Below, piece by piece: positions 33,035 to 44,833 of a stretch of 64,000 bases of DNA (within the stretch, counting starts at the first letter, position 1; every line of letters begins with the position of its first letter). Position numbers and translations under genes: made by a program. The notes beneath the pieces were generated by a model. That model was not told the DNA's origin. It saw only the letters and a program-made list of their open reading frames with translations, and did no database searches. The DNA is from Cornus controversa (lineage: Eukaryota > Streptophyta > Magnoliopsida > Cornales > Cornaceae). Location of the stretch: contig CM048845.1 of NCBI GenBank assembly GCA_026545225.1, forward strand, positions 51,064,033-51,128,032, written 5' to 3'.

Positions 33035-35300
33035 TGTAATACCCTGAAAATTTAGACGTCTACTATTTTAAAGAAATTGAATTTCTTTATATTATTACTT
33101 TATTTTATTAATTCATGTGAAATGCCTTATTTCTATAAATTATCATTTTAGGTGAGTTGCTTTTCTTTTATATGCATTTTATCATTTTATGTGGATTGCT
33201 TAGTTTTTATAGATTCCATCATTTCATGTAAATTGCTCTGTTTATTTTTATCATTTTATGTGAATTGTTACTGATTATATGTTGTTGTATTTAAATCTTT
33301 TAAATGCTTTGGTTTGGGCTAGGGAGGAATTTGGGCTGGAAGGATTGGGCTAAGGATATGTTTAAATTGTTGGGCCAGGGTTATAATTATATTATCATTA
33401 TTATTATTGTTATTATTATTATTATCATTTTTTTATTATTTTATTTAGTTTTAGAAAAAAATCAATAATAGAATAATAATTAAGACAAAAAGGAAAAAGA
33501 AGAAATTAGGGTTTTTGGCCGTTGCTTTACGCACAGAACTGAGAGAGTAAATGAAAGAGAGAAGGGAGTGATAATCGGGTGAACAAGTTGATTCGTCAAA
33601 GAGGTAAGTTTGATTCTTCTCTTCCCCTTTGAATCCGTATGCATAGTCTAGGTTTAAGAATTTGGTTTATATTAAAAATCTGTTTATCATTGTATTTTGC
33701 TTTGTTCCTTCTTGTGGATAAATTTCGTGGGAATTTATTATGCTAAATTGTATATAAGAATATAGATATATATATGTAAGAATATATGCATATATATATT
33801 TCATGTATGTGTAAATTGTATAGCAATCTGTTTATGCATGAATTTAGGATGAGAAAAGATGTTAATTCGTAAGCCTTCTCTGTTGTGATTGTCTACAAAA
33901 CAACCCTTGATCTTTAATAAAATAGATCATGAGAAATTTGAGTTGAATTTTTTAAATTTTGCGAAGAACCCTAGAACTTGTGAATTAGGGGTTTTTTATT
34001 CGGGCAATTTTTGATGGGGTTTTTTATACCAATGGGTAGAGGAGATCAAGAGGAGAAGAACGGTACAAAAATCAGGGTGAACGGAGGTCGGGAGAGGCCG
34101 AAAATAGCGCCAGAAAATCCCTCAGCGCACTGCCATGCGCGCTGGGGAAGACAGCCTAGCCGGCGCGTGTTCCCCATGCGCGCCGCCAGTGCGTGGGGGC
34201 GCGTCCTACCGGCGCCGGCACCGGCAGGTGGCCGGAAAATTGTTTTTGGGCCCCACTCGCGGGGGCCCACCTCTGGGTCCAATACGGGCCGATTCCGAAT
34301 TGTTTTGGTATTTATTTTGTATTTTTGAAATTTTTGGGAAAACTTGAAAATTTGGAAAAATCATTTTTTAAAAATACTTTTATAATTCTAAAAATTCCCA
34401 AAATTTTATGTCAACTTTCTGGGAGCTTAAGGGGCTTGGGGTTTAAATTTCATATTGAAAGGATTTACCATTGTCTTTATATTAATTTTCAAAGTGTCTA
34501 AAAACTTATTTTTTTGGCCTCTTTAATTTTAGAAAATAGTTAGAAATTTCCAAAAATTCCAAAATTTTTACTATAACTCTCTGGGGGCTAAATACACTTG
34601 GTTTAAATTTTCAACTCAAAATAATCTTTCCTTATTGTTCAATTGATTTTTAAAGTGTCTAAAAGTTGGATTTTCACCTTCTTTTATTTTTAGAAAATAT
34701 TTTAAAATTCTAGAAAATTCTGGAAAAATTTAGGTAACTTTATAGGATTAAAATGCATCTGGGTTTTAAATTTCATGTATAAGATGAGTTTTACTTTGAA
34801 AACATGAACTGAATAAGGAATATTCTGAATGGTTGCACCTATAATTATTTCTTGTGTTCCTCACACTGAGGGTATGTGTATTGGTTCTCTGATTGGGATA
34901 TAGTAGATAGAACTTGCTCGTGGGTTTAACCCACTTTGTTGATATTTCAGGTCCTAGGCAGTTTCCCCCGCGAGGATAGAGTACTAGGGTTGATTGTGAC
35001 AGACATCTACTCTCATCAGTCACAGGGTAGGAATCTAATAAACGAGGATAAAGTACTAGGGTTGATTGTGACAGACATCTACTCTCATCAGTCACAGGGT
35101 AGGAATCTACTTTTTATTCAGGAGTTAAACTATGAACTCATTTAGAGGTTTTGGTTATTGGTTTTTAATTAAAGTCTTAAAACTTTTGTTCTTTCTGGTT
35201 AAGGGGTCCTTGGGTTACGGGACTTCCAAATTGTATTACTAGACATATAATTATTTATTTATCAATTATTTCAATTCAATGGGATTTCTGTTAAGCTTTT
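33035..35300 (+). mobile_element. Probable old gypsy-type LTR sequence (boundaries uncertain)
   Basis: Begins TGTAATACCCTGAAAATTTAG, a form common at the start of chromovirus-type LTRs. It contains a GC-rich island (34040-34300), then about three imperfect repeats of roughly 160-180 bp (34370-34790) with the words 'taaatttca', 'aaagtgtctaaaa' and 'tttagaaaat', then the 72-bp duplication at 34971-35110. No terminal CA with primer site, no second LTR and no coding sequence were found. The assignment is tentative. Confidence 0.35.
34971..35110. repeat. 72-bp tandem duplication
   Basis: 34971-35042 and 35043-35110 share 'tactagggttgattgtgaca' and 'cacagggtaggaatcta' almost exactly. Confidence 0.95.
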
Positions 35301-36339
35301 AGTAGGTATTTTATTTCTGTCTTTTGCCTCCATGCTTGTTGCTATCAGTTGTTAACATTCCTCAGGTTTTGTGTATGAGACTGGCCACCTCATGCGCGAA
35401 ATTTTCTGGGGGTATTTCAATTGGTTATTGCATCGAGTTAATGTTCAACCATGTGTGACACAAAGTTTCATCTTCAATCGTGGTCCAATTGGGATTCCAG
35501 AAAGATGGTTGCTTTCGAAGAGGTTGGAAGAAACTGGATTGCAGCACTTTACTAGGACCAAATTAGGATGGTTGATGAAATAAAAATTGTGATTCTCTGT
35601 AGGAGAATTCATAATTCATGTTGAATAGTGCTTGTGAGTAAGATGGAAAACCTGTATTATTTCTATCGAATACCAAAACTCATCACTTGATTTATTGAGT
35701 TGGGGGTAGATATAATAAAATAGATTTGTAACTTGAAGGTGTAGAGAAGATAGATAAATTTGATGTGAGGTGAATGGCTGTGGGGTTCATGTATTTATAG
35801 AGGTGAAAAGAAAGAAAGGAAAAAAATTAAAAGAAAATACTTCTTTACACATTTTTTAAAAAAATTATTTATTTTGGCCCATTGATTGTGCAATATAGTC
35901 ATTAGGGTCAAAACCATTTTAAAGCAGTTTTGACATTTCATCGTTGACAGAAAAAAAAAAAAAAAATTGAGGAGGGGTGTGGGCTGGCTTCACGCACCTG
36001 TATTTAAAAAAAAAAAAAAAAAGATCGGCTCATAGTTGGTTTCCCCGACTGGAAAAAGGCTGGGAAAATTACCTCAGCCCTATTGGGAGCCCCAAGTGGG
36101 GCCAGCCAATCCAGCGTGCCCAATGGGAGGTTTAGCTCGCGAAAATGCTAAAAATGGGGCTCTTTGAGAGCCCATGTTGAAGCTCTTAGATTTTTTTTAT
36201 GGCTGTATGGGAAAATAAAGTTGAACTTCACTAATTTCAAGAGCAGTCCATGACTGCACCATGTATTATACTATTATACCTAATTTGTCCATGATTGTGC
36301 TTATGTTTGATCATAGTCAGCTGTAGAAGTACATAGTAT
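35301..36339. other. Spacer with A-runs and a GC-richer patch
   Basis: A 70-codon frame at 35371-35583 has no recognised domain. A-runs lie at 35949-35966 and 36006-36022. 36020-36190 ('ccccaagtggggccagccaatcc', 'gggctctttgagagccc') has small hairpins and could be a MITE fragment, but no paired termini were found. Confidence 0.3.
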
Positions 36340-36785
36340 GCTCATATTTAGATTAATAATTGCATAATATTTAATCAAATAAATTGAAACAAGTCAATTT
36401 AATTTGTTAAACCAAAGCTGTAATCAGATTAATTGAAACATAATTTTAAATTATTTTACAAAACCCATTCATCCTTCTCTAATTTTGGATCAAGCCATGT
36501 TGCACAACTTTATTTCAAATCCTGAACCCCTGGTGGTAAACGGATGTAAGCTCTACTATCCAAAATTTTCCCAATTCCCTCGCTATTGCTTCAGGATCAC
36601 ACGTTCCCACAACTATTATTTCATCATGACAGTCAAATCGATGAAAGACTTTATCAACTCCTACAAATTAAGTTCCGAACAAGAAAAAGTCAAAGGGCAC
36701 TTCATTTTTATAAACAATTTATCAATGCTTGTAAAAGAGAGCTGGTATTTGCACTCCATCAGTATTTTCTAGCACTTCACTCCCA
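36340..36785 (+). repeat. Relic repeat, second copy of 10890-10985 plus 11455-11765
   Basis: The same order of shared words as the 11-kb copy, but without the CGACAC-rich insert. A 95-codon frame (36485-36772) has no recognised domain. Confidence 0.55.
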
Positions 36786-37960
36786 TTTTTTTGTAAAGTA
36801 AAATTAAAAGGTATCCCTCTGCTATACAGTTTTGGATTCTTATATTTTTAATACGCTAATTGCCATTATTTGATGAGATTAAAATTCTTAACCCCAAATT
36901 GCAACTTCTCTCTCTCTTTCTCTATCATTTTTTGCATGAAAAGATTTCAGAAATTTATGAATCACACAACCCTAATTTTGTAGACTATATTGTTTGAATT
37001 GATTTTAAAAATATTATTTCTTGTTGTTGAATCAATTTATCAATATTTATTTTAGAAGTAGAAAAGTTTATGATTTCATATAATGATTCAGAGAGTATCA
37101 ATCAAATGCATGTGATTAGGATAATAAAAGTTACGTGATTAGATAAGTTGGGAAGACGTTAATAATATATTACCTAGATAAATATTTAAAAATGTATTTG
37201 AGTTAGAAACAAACATTATATCAATGAATAAAACTTATTTGAGAAAAAAAATTAATTATATTTAAAATCAAAAGAAAATTTAATTTCACTTAAATAAAAA
37301 TTATAATATATAGTGTTTTAAGGAAACTAGGGAAACCTTTTTTATTTTAATAGGGAACTTCTAGAAATTAAAAGATGAAAAGAGAACCATAACTTTATGA
37401 AATCCTTTTCCAATTGTAGTTGTCTTAATTTAACTAAGGAGCTTTTGCACCAAAATTTAAAAAAAAAAAAAATTAATATATTGTTTTTCTTCCTTTGTTT
37501 TTTATTTTTCTCTCCTTCCTTTCTGTTTTGTTTGTTCACAAATTGATGATATGTTTCTAATTTTTAATTTATGTTATTTTATAAATAAGACACATGAAAA
37601 ATAAATTACACGTTTGGTGAGTAAAAAATAATATTTCAAAATTTGGATTCTTTTAATTATATAGGATAGGGACACGAACAATAAGTTTCAATTGAAAAAT
37701 GCCTAAACTATAGTATCTGAGTGGTAATAAATGAATTGTGATATTATAAACTTAAAGTAAAAACAAAATCAATCACAAATTTTTTGGGATAACAAGGATG
37801 TAATTGAAAAAACTTTTTTTGTTTAGGAAAGATAAAATAGAATTAGAATTGAGTTTTGATTTAATAAAGCAATTAGAGTACTAAAAATATAAAAATCAAA
37901 GATGATATAATATAAGACCACTTTTATAATTTTATTTTTAGAAAAGTTAAAGTAGAGTGC
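36786..37960. other. AT-rich spacer downstream of the NBS gene
   Basis: No leucine-rich-repeat coding sequence is visible here, although this is where one would lie if the NBS gene were full length. Confidence 0.5.
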
Positions 37961-37985
37961 CAGATAGTAAAATTTGACTTGATAC

Positions 37986-38052
37986 CTGGTAGTGTCCCAA
38001 CTAATTCTATGGTGATGTCGTCGAAAGGTTGATTAAATTTCAAAAAAAACCG
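37986..38052 (-). other. Predicted 67-nt exon of the NBS gene
   Basis: Acceptor TTTGTTCTTCCAG and donor CTACCAG/GTATC flank a peptide (FNQPFDDITIELVG) that is conserved in the 25.7-kb fragment although the surroundings have diverged, suggesting coding constraint. Confidence 0.5.
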
Positions 38053-39584
38053 CTGGAAGAACAAACAAACAACATCTAAAGAAGTTGAGATCACATTTTT
38101 TGGACAACTGAGTAAAACTATAAAAGATTCGACAAAATTACTGTAGATATATTGACATTGATTCAAGACTATAAAACCGATATATATAGAATAAATTATG
38201 GGAACAAAATTTGGATAGAAGCGAGAGAATCAAACCTTGACCACACGTGAATCTGTCCAGTACCTAAGGATGTGTTTGCAGAAAGTTAGTAATGGAGAGA
38301 GAATCTTTGCAAATGACAGAAACACCATGGCGATTTGGGAAAACCCACAGGTAGACAAACAGTGAAAAAAATTATGTATGCGTGAGTAGAAAAATGGATT
38401 ACTTACTCTTTGTCGGCGAGTTTAAGGGAAATAATCTCCGCCAACGATTTTGCTGCAAAAGGAAGGCCATCGCACCTGTCAATAATATCCTGCTTCATTC
38501 TTGAAATCATTAGGTCATGATCTGAGGTTAAAAATGTCTTCCTTGGAACTGAATCCATAAATATGGACCAGAGTGTCTCTTCATCGAAAGTAGGCTCAAG
38601 TCTCAGCAAATTTTGCTCACCTACCATGCTTATGACTACGTCTTCGCTACCGGTGACAATGACAGCACCCCCACAACCCTTTGGCAAGCTGTCAGAAAGA
38701 TTAGGGTGGTCCGAACCCAAATCAGAGTACCGGTCCGAACCCAAATCAGAGTACCACTCACTCACATGCGATACATTGTCCAATACGATCAAATACTTCT
38801 TAGCAGACAGTCGATCATGCAATTCTCTGAGCTGCTTTGATAGATTGACTGCTTGTGCGTCGACATTGTCATTGTAAAGGTAACCCAATGTTTTCAACAA
38901 GCGTCTCACAATTTCTGAGGGATTCATTATTTTTTCAGATAAAGTGACCCAAATAATGGGTGAGAACACTTTCGGAGCTTCATTATTGACAAACAAGTAG
39001 GCGAGAGTAGTTTTACCTACACCCCTCATTCCGACGATTCCCACCGTCTTGATATGATCAGAAGGATTAGGTTGTTGGAGGAGAGAAGATTTGATCTTCA
39101 GCAACTGCTCATCGAACCCATAAATCTGGGATGCAAATATCCTATAATCCCATGAAGGATTCCACACAGAACAAGCTATGACAGAGCTTGTCACTAAACA
39201 ACCTTCAGCTTCTGCATCAACATCCTGCATTTTTTGCAACTTTCTTCTGATTTGAACTAGTTTCAAACCAGTTTTACAAAAAAACCACAGCTTTTTCACT
39301 GAAAGTCGATCCAAGTGACTTTTCTTGTTCTGCGCCTTGCGCTCGCGCTCCTTCTCTGCTAATATGATGCAGTCTGCTAATGCAAACTTCAGTGTATACA
39401 GCCAGTTCCTCATCACAATAGGCGTGGATGGACTGATGATCTTCTCTCCCAACACCTTTTCGATCTCCCGAAAATGGAGGAGGAGGGGAAGTTCAACCCC
39501 GAATTCCTCCTCTGCTTCTTTGAATTCAAGCATGAATTTTTCATTCAGAAATTCTATGTAATCCGCTGCCAAGCCTGCTGCCAT
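37986..39584 (-). CDS. CC-NB-ARC resistance-type protein, LRR not seen
   Basis: The main exon starts at the ATG at 39584 (MAAGLAADYIEF); an upstream TTG adds six codons and is unlikely. Features: N-terminal helical, charged region (about 1-130); P-loop GMRGVGKTTLA (about 185-195); kinase-2 KYLIVLDNV (about 263-271); RNBS-B-like GCGGAVIVTGSEDVV (about 303-317); GLPFAAKSLAEI (about 373). The unspliced frame ends LADKE-stop after 393 codons, but that TAA lies inside a consensus donor (GA/GTAAGT, intron from 38406). A 22-nt microexon (38263-38242) and a 67-nt exon (38052-37986) keep phase: two bases left over plus 22 restore phase 0, giving EYWTDSRV then RFFLKFNQPFDD. Known function of the class: intracellular ATP-binding immune receptor or helper. 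An internal duplication gives YSDLGSD twice. No MHD motif or LRR was found, so it may be an NB-ARC-only type or truncated. Confidence 0.8.
38242..38263 (-). other. Predicted 22-nt microexon of the NBS gene
   Basis: Flanked by CATCCTTAG acceptor and GTCAAGG donor on the minus strand. Its length restores reading phase between the main exon and the 67-nt exon. The sequence is conserved in the 25.9-kb fragment. Confidence 0.45.
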
Positions 39585-40799
39585 TTCAACTAATTTAACC
39601 AATATTCTTTTTCTTTTCCCTCTCGATCTCTCTACAACTACATATATTGTTAAGAGACAACTCTCTCTCTCTCTCTAGAAACGTGTATAACTCGATCGAA
39701 TTCACACTCTCTCCCTTTAGAAACCGCGTAGAACACACGTCATTGCAGTAAGGTTAATATTCTTTCCGTGTCAAGCCTTAGCAGTCAAAAGCTACTATGG
39801 GTCATGTTTATCACTTTCCTTAACTTATATTCCCCTAATAATAATTCCGTTCATACTAACTCATTGTTTGGGAATAAAATCCTCTCCAATTAGGAGGCCT
39901 ACTGTCAAGTTTGCCAAAAACAACCACGTTTGGATAAATTTCAAGTAAATGGATAATTAATTTCCCTTACCAACTGTTCGATCAATTAATCAACTGAGCA
40001 AGTCAATTATATTGTCAGCATGTATGCGGACATGCTAGAATTGTTCAATTGGCTCAATATAGAATCAATTGGTCGAATACAATATTTTTTTTGAATATTA
40101 GGTTAGATCAGACGATTGCCTAGGAAGAGAGAATACACAACTCTCTATTGAGTTCTTTTTTGCTTCAATAAAGGGGCTTTAGAATGCGCAAAGAATTACG
40201 AGATTGAATCATATCAAGGAGGGAGGTAGAAGGAATGAGATAGGAAGGAGGGAGATAAAAAGCGAGGGAGATGTAGACTGAGAGATTGATTAGAGGAGGT
40301 AGGAAACAAAAAATTTAAGATAGAGATGTAGAGTAAGAAGATATAAGAGCAATATTGTTTGAGAATATTGTGTTTGAGAAGAATTTCCCGTGATGCAATA
40401 TTTGTGAAGTGATTGTTGAACCCTGAACTAGGACTTCCTTTCTTTTATTTATAGGAATTTAGTACAACTAACTTCCTAAATCTAGGTTACAAATTAATAA
40501 TCGAATAAAATAATTATATAAAAAGAAATAAACAAAACATATCACAATGCTCTATGTCTTCAAGCCCCAACAACATAGCGTATCATTCCAAACTTTTAGA
40601 TTCCAAATCCCACTTGCACTTATCCACAAAGCCAACTTTTAATCAGTCTGTCATAGTCTTCACAGAGTCCTACTCCTACTCAACTTCATCTTCATGTCTT
40701 CAGTATAGCTGATCTTACAACAACCCTATTTGTGCAGAGTCCACAATATATCAAAGTCTTCAACTTAATATTAATACATCTCAGACTTATATATATCTG

Positions 40800-40848
<49 letters not shown>

Positions 40849-40970
40849 TTTCACACATAAGAGTCCATAATATCCAAAGTCTTCAAATGTACCTTTAAGA
40901 GTTCAAAGTATCCATAACTCTATCCTGTGATCCTTCACAGAGTCCATAGTTCAACAAATACCTTCCCATT
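39585..40970. other. NBS upstream region and spacer up to the LARD
   Basis: 39585-39830 (CT-rich leader, 'gggtcatgtttatcac') aligns with the region upstream of the 56-kb NBS fragment, so promoter and 5' UTR were duplicated with the gene. 40550-40960 holds loose repeats of 'cttcacagagtcc' and 'caaagtcttcaa' and a TA tract (40807-40838). No other gene. Confidence 0.5.
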
Positions 40971-43900
40971 TGTCACGCCCCGGTTCCCGAGGCCCGGAAA
41001 CTGAGGTGTGAACCCCGTGAAATCACCCTCACGACATAACCTCCACCTGATCATACAATTCAATTTCCTATTATTTTTACGAAAATCGGGCATGACCCAT
41101 TCTAAATAATCAGCTCCTGGCATATTACACCTGCTTTACAATTCATATGGACACTTCTGGGCACGTGTCCCCCCAGCATTTATATCTAACAATAAATATG
41201 GACACTTCTGGGCCCGTGTCCCCCCAATATTTCTACAACATGCATAAACAATTATAAATATACATGCCTCAGTCCTTGAATATCCGTATTAAATACATAC
41301 ATCACATGAATAAATACAGCTGAAGGAACTGAATCTACGTAATCGCCTCATACATTTAATCCAAATGTAATACCTCTATCTATCCAAAATCCTGAACATA
41401 AATTAGATTCTAAGGAATCTAATTACTACCTCTGTAACTGGTGCTATCAGTTTCCCCAACTGACTCCAAAACCAGCAACACCTGCAAAACCTGGGAGGGG
41501 GTGAGCTCAAAGGCCCAACAAGGTATGTAGAACCATACTATCACTGCTGCAGCAGGTCGATCCTCACATATTCTCAAAAATATACTTATGCACTTAAATA
41601 TATCACAATATTTAAGACCATGCCCCACCTAGCATGCATGAACTAATGATGTATATGGCTACTCTAGCACATATGAACATACAAAATCCAATACACATGA
41701 TTTTAGAAATCATTCTCAACATGCTTGAAAGCAGTAAACATTCAGCACCAATATGTATAAAGAACATATATGTCTATTTACATAAAACAATGTAAATCAA
41801 TCACCACATCTCCTACTCATCAAGTAGCAATCTCAAATGCAATGAAGATGCATTTAAACCATATAACATGCTCAAAAGCAAAAGATATCCAACATATATC
41901 ATGTTCTGTCACAAGCAACGCATATATATGAATGCGTTTAACACGTAGCATTCCTCACAATGGATAATGTAAGCAATCTCACACACTTGTCTCTCTCTCG
42001 GACTCAACCCGATATCCTAACATGATTCTTAACCAATCATGTGACCGAGACACTTCAGACACAATTGCGGAACCCATCACCGAGTATTCTCTACTCCGAG
42101 GTGATTGAACCGCTGTCGAATCTGCCACCGAGTATTCTCTACTCCGAGGTGATCGGACCGCTTCAAAATATGTCACCGAGTATTCTCTACTCCGAGGTGA
42201 TTAGATCATTTTCGAATTCGTCACCGAGTATTCTCTACTCCGAGGTGATCGAACCATCACCGAGTATGCTCTACTCCGAGGTGATTAGATAAATTTTAGA
42301 ATTTTGTCACCGAGTATTCTCTACTCCAAGGTGACTCAACCACTCCAACGCCCTCACCGAGTATTGACCTACTCTAGGCAACTCAACCACTCTTCCCCGT
42401 CTCCTCACAACGGGCCCATATATGCATTTCGAACATATAATAACTAAACATTTCAATGTTCATGCCTCACAATGCCTAAGCTAGTTAAAAGTACATAGCA
42501 TGCATTTCATCTCCACATAAACCCACCTATAACCATATATGTGTCATTTCCCTCCTATACATGCAATATGGATGCATATATACACAGCATAATGTTTTCA
42601 TGCATCAACCCATGCTTATGAATACTAAAAAGAAGCATCTAGCATGCTTTTTCTCACATTCCAACACATATAGCACATATATGTTCAAAACCTGCATAAT
42701 ACCTCATATATGCAAACAACTCCAACTTAGCACATTTTTATCATGCTATGACCAATGCATATATTCGATATATAAAGACAGTATACCTTTAACTCACATA
42801 AGCCCACATATAATCACGTATATGTCAAATCATGCATATACATTACATATGCACATATACTAGCATAAATACAGTCATGCTCTCATTCAATGCATGTATT
42901 CACTACAAGTAACTAACATGCATTCCAATCACAATATATATACACATATATATTACATCACCCACGTATGTATCAAGAACATATAAAACACTTAGCACAT
43001 TTCATGCTTTTCAAATGTTCACCAAAGGTTATACCCAACTTAGCATGCATTTCTACCACCGCAACTATATATATAACCACCTATATATATATACTGAACC
43101 TCATGCATAAGAGCCACATATGCATACAAGACAACACATAGTCAAACGTGCATTATTTAGCATACTTTTCATAGACTTTAATCTATACATACGTGCATAT
43201 CACAATGCAAAAAGGCGATAAATTTAACATGTTATCGCTCCCCAACCCACACATATATACATATATACACATATATATACACATACATTCTCTCACATCC
43301 CATGTATATACCGCGTCCCCCTATACACATATATATATAAGCGCCTACATATATATGTATATACACATCACATATGATCAAATTAATAACATATGTAAAT
43401 TACTCAACGTACGTAAAAGATATGTACGAGATAGAGGCAAGATTCAACTTGCCTTAGGTCCAGCTTTCGCCAGGTCTGCGCTTGCAAAGCGATCCTTGTT
43501 CCATGTCCGGTCCGGTCCAGTCCTGTGTCAAAACCCACCCGAACAATCCATCGGGTTACTTCACTTTCTTTTTTTTTTTATTTCCATGTTTGGATCAACC
43601 CAATTCACAAACTATCTTCAGTTCACACCCACACCTAGCACCAGCCACCTCAACCGTGACCACTCCCATACCATTCACAAACTATACCCGAAACCACCTC
43701 GAGCCAAAGCTGAACCATCATCATCCGTAAATATATATATATATATATATATATCTTCTGCCAAATGCCCACTGTCCAAGCCGTGAGCTCCACCCATGCT
43801 CACCATGAAACCAGCCTCAGCCGCACCATCAACCCGCAAACCAACCACCACCATGATCGGACCCTTGCCAACGAGCAAAAGTCACCCAAACTCAACTGTA

Positions 43901-44819
43901 GTGAACCCACAACCAAACACCTCAATCAAACACAAGGCCACCGCTGGAAACCACCACCTGCTGCCACAAACCCGACAGCCCAGCACGGCCCGTGCACCAG
44001 CCAAAGCCAAACAGATCCCATCACCAAGTCTCGGCACCTTCAACCCGAGGCACCACCATCTGACCTAGCAGGAACCATCACAGCCCCGGCTTCCACCTGA
44101 AACTGACCCAAGCCGAGAACAAAGGAGCCAAAACCGAACCCCCTTCGCAAACGGCTCGGCCGAACCGAGCCACCACGCGCACCTCCTCCAACCCGAAACA
44201 TCTTCAGCCGCTAGCGCCGATCACAGTCGCCGGCGCCGATCACCGGGCTGTCCTCACCATGGGCCGCCGCTAACCGCCCCACGACCGAGCCGCCATCGGA
44301 GCACCGCCGGAGCACCGAAGCTCCTCCTCCTCTCTCCCGATCTCGGCCTCTCGGTTCTCTCTCCCCGATCTCCTTTCCTCTCTCCTTTTTCTTTTTCTTT
44401 TTCTTTTTCTCTTTCTTTTCTTCCTTTTCTTTCTCTTCGGCTGACCACTACTTGGTCTTCCTTCTCTTTCTTTTTGAATTAAAATCCCACTTTTAATCTA
44501 CACCACAAGATCCTCACCCACATATGTATATATACATTATTTATATATATATACATTCCATCACACAATACATGTATTCACATGTATTTTCCCACACTTA
44601 CCCATAATTGCGTAAAAGCCCACCATATATTTATAATTAAATATAAATATAGGCACTATATATATATATATAGATATATATATATACATATACACACACC
44701 TTCCACTTGGATGGAAACAGAAATGTCCCTACCCTTTCCGGAATTTTAATTAATTCGAAAAAATTTTAATCCGGTCAAAATTCACCCGGAACCGGTCAAA
44801 AAAATTTCCGGTCCTTACA
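40971..44819 (-). repeat. 3' LTR of the LARD (left copy)
   Basis: 3849 bp. Contains a hairpin array (42077-42381), many ATATAC-type stretches, a GC-rich block (about 43830-44330) and a CT-rich tract (44340-44480). ORFs inside it repeat exactly in the other LTR and are not credible genes. Confidence 0.95.
42077..42381. repeat. Regular array of 28-bp hairpin repeats in the left LTR
   Basis: Units start at 42077, 42125, 42173, 42221, 42257, 42307 and 42354 (the last degenerate), so the period is 48, 48, 48, 36, 50 and 47 bp with unrelated spacers. The core has nested arms TCACC/GGTGA and GAGTA/TACTC around a TTCTC loop, with a CGA bulge. It lies inside an LTR, not in a CRISPR locus. Confidence 0.95.
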
Positions 44820-44833
44820 ACCTCCCCTCCTTC
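44820..44833 (-). other. Polypurine tract of the LARD
   Basis: GAAGGAGGGGAGGT on the minus strand, directly abutting the 3' LTR start TGTAAGG. Confidence 0.85.

Noticed and set aside
36020..36190. MITE
   Set aside because: Small hairpins only; no paired terminal repeats or target duplication found.
42077..42381. CRISPR array
   Set aside because: Regular direct repeats with unique spacers, but inside a plant LTR and present identically in both LTRs; repeats are hairpins with variable spacers and no cas genes.
43193..44100. 200-aa and 111-aa ORFs in the LARD LTRs
   Set aside because: Low-complexity reading of ATATAC and CCA-rich LTR sequence; the frame changes between LTRs with the TA-run length.
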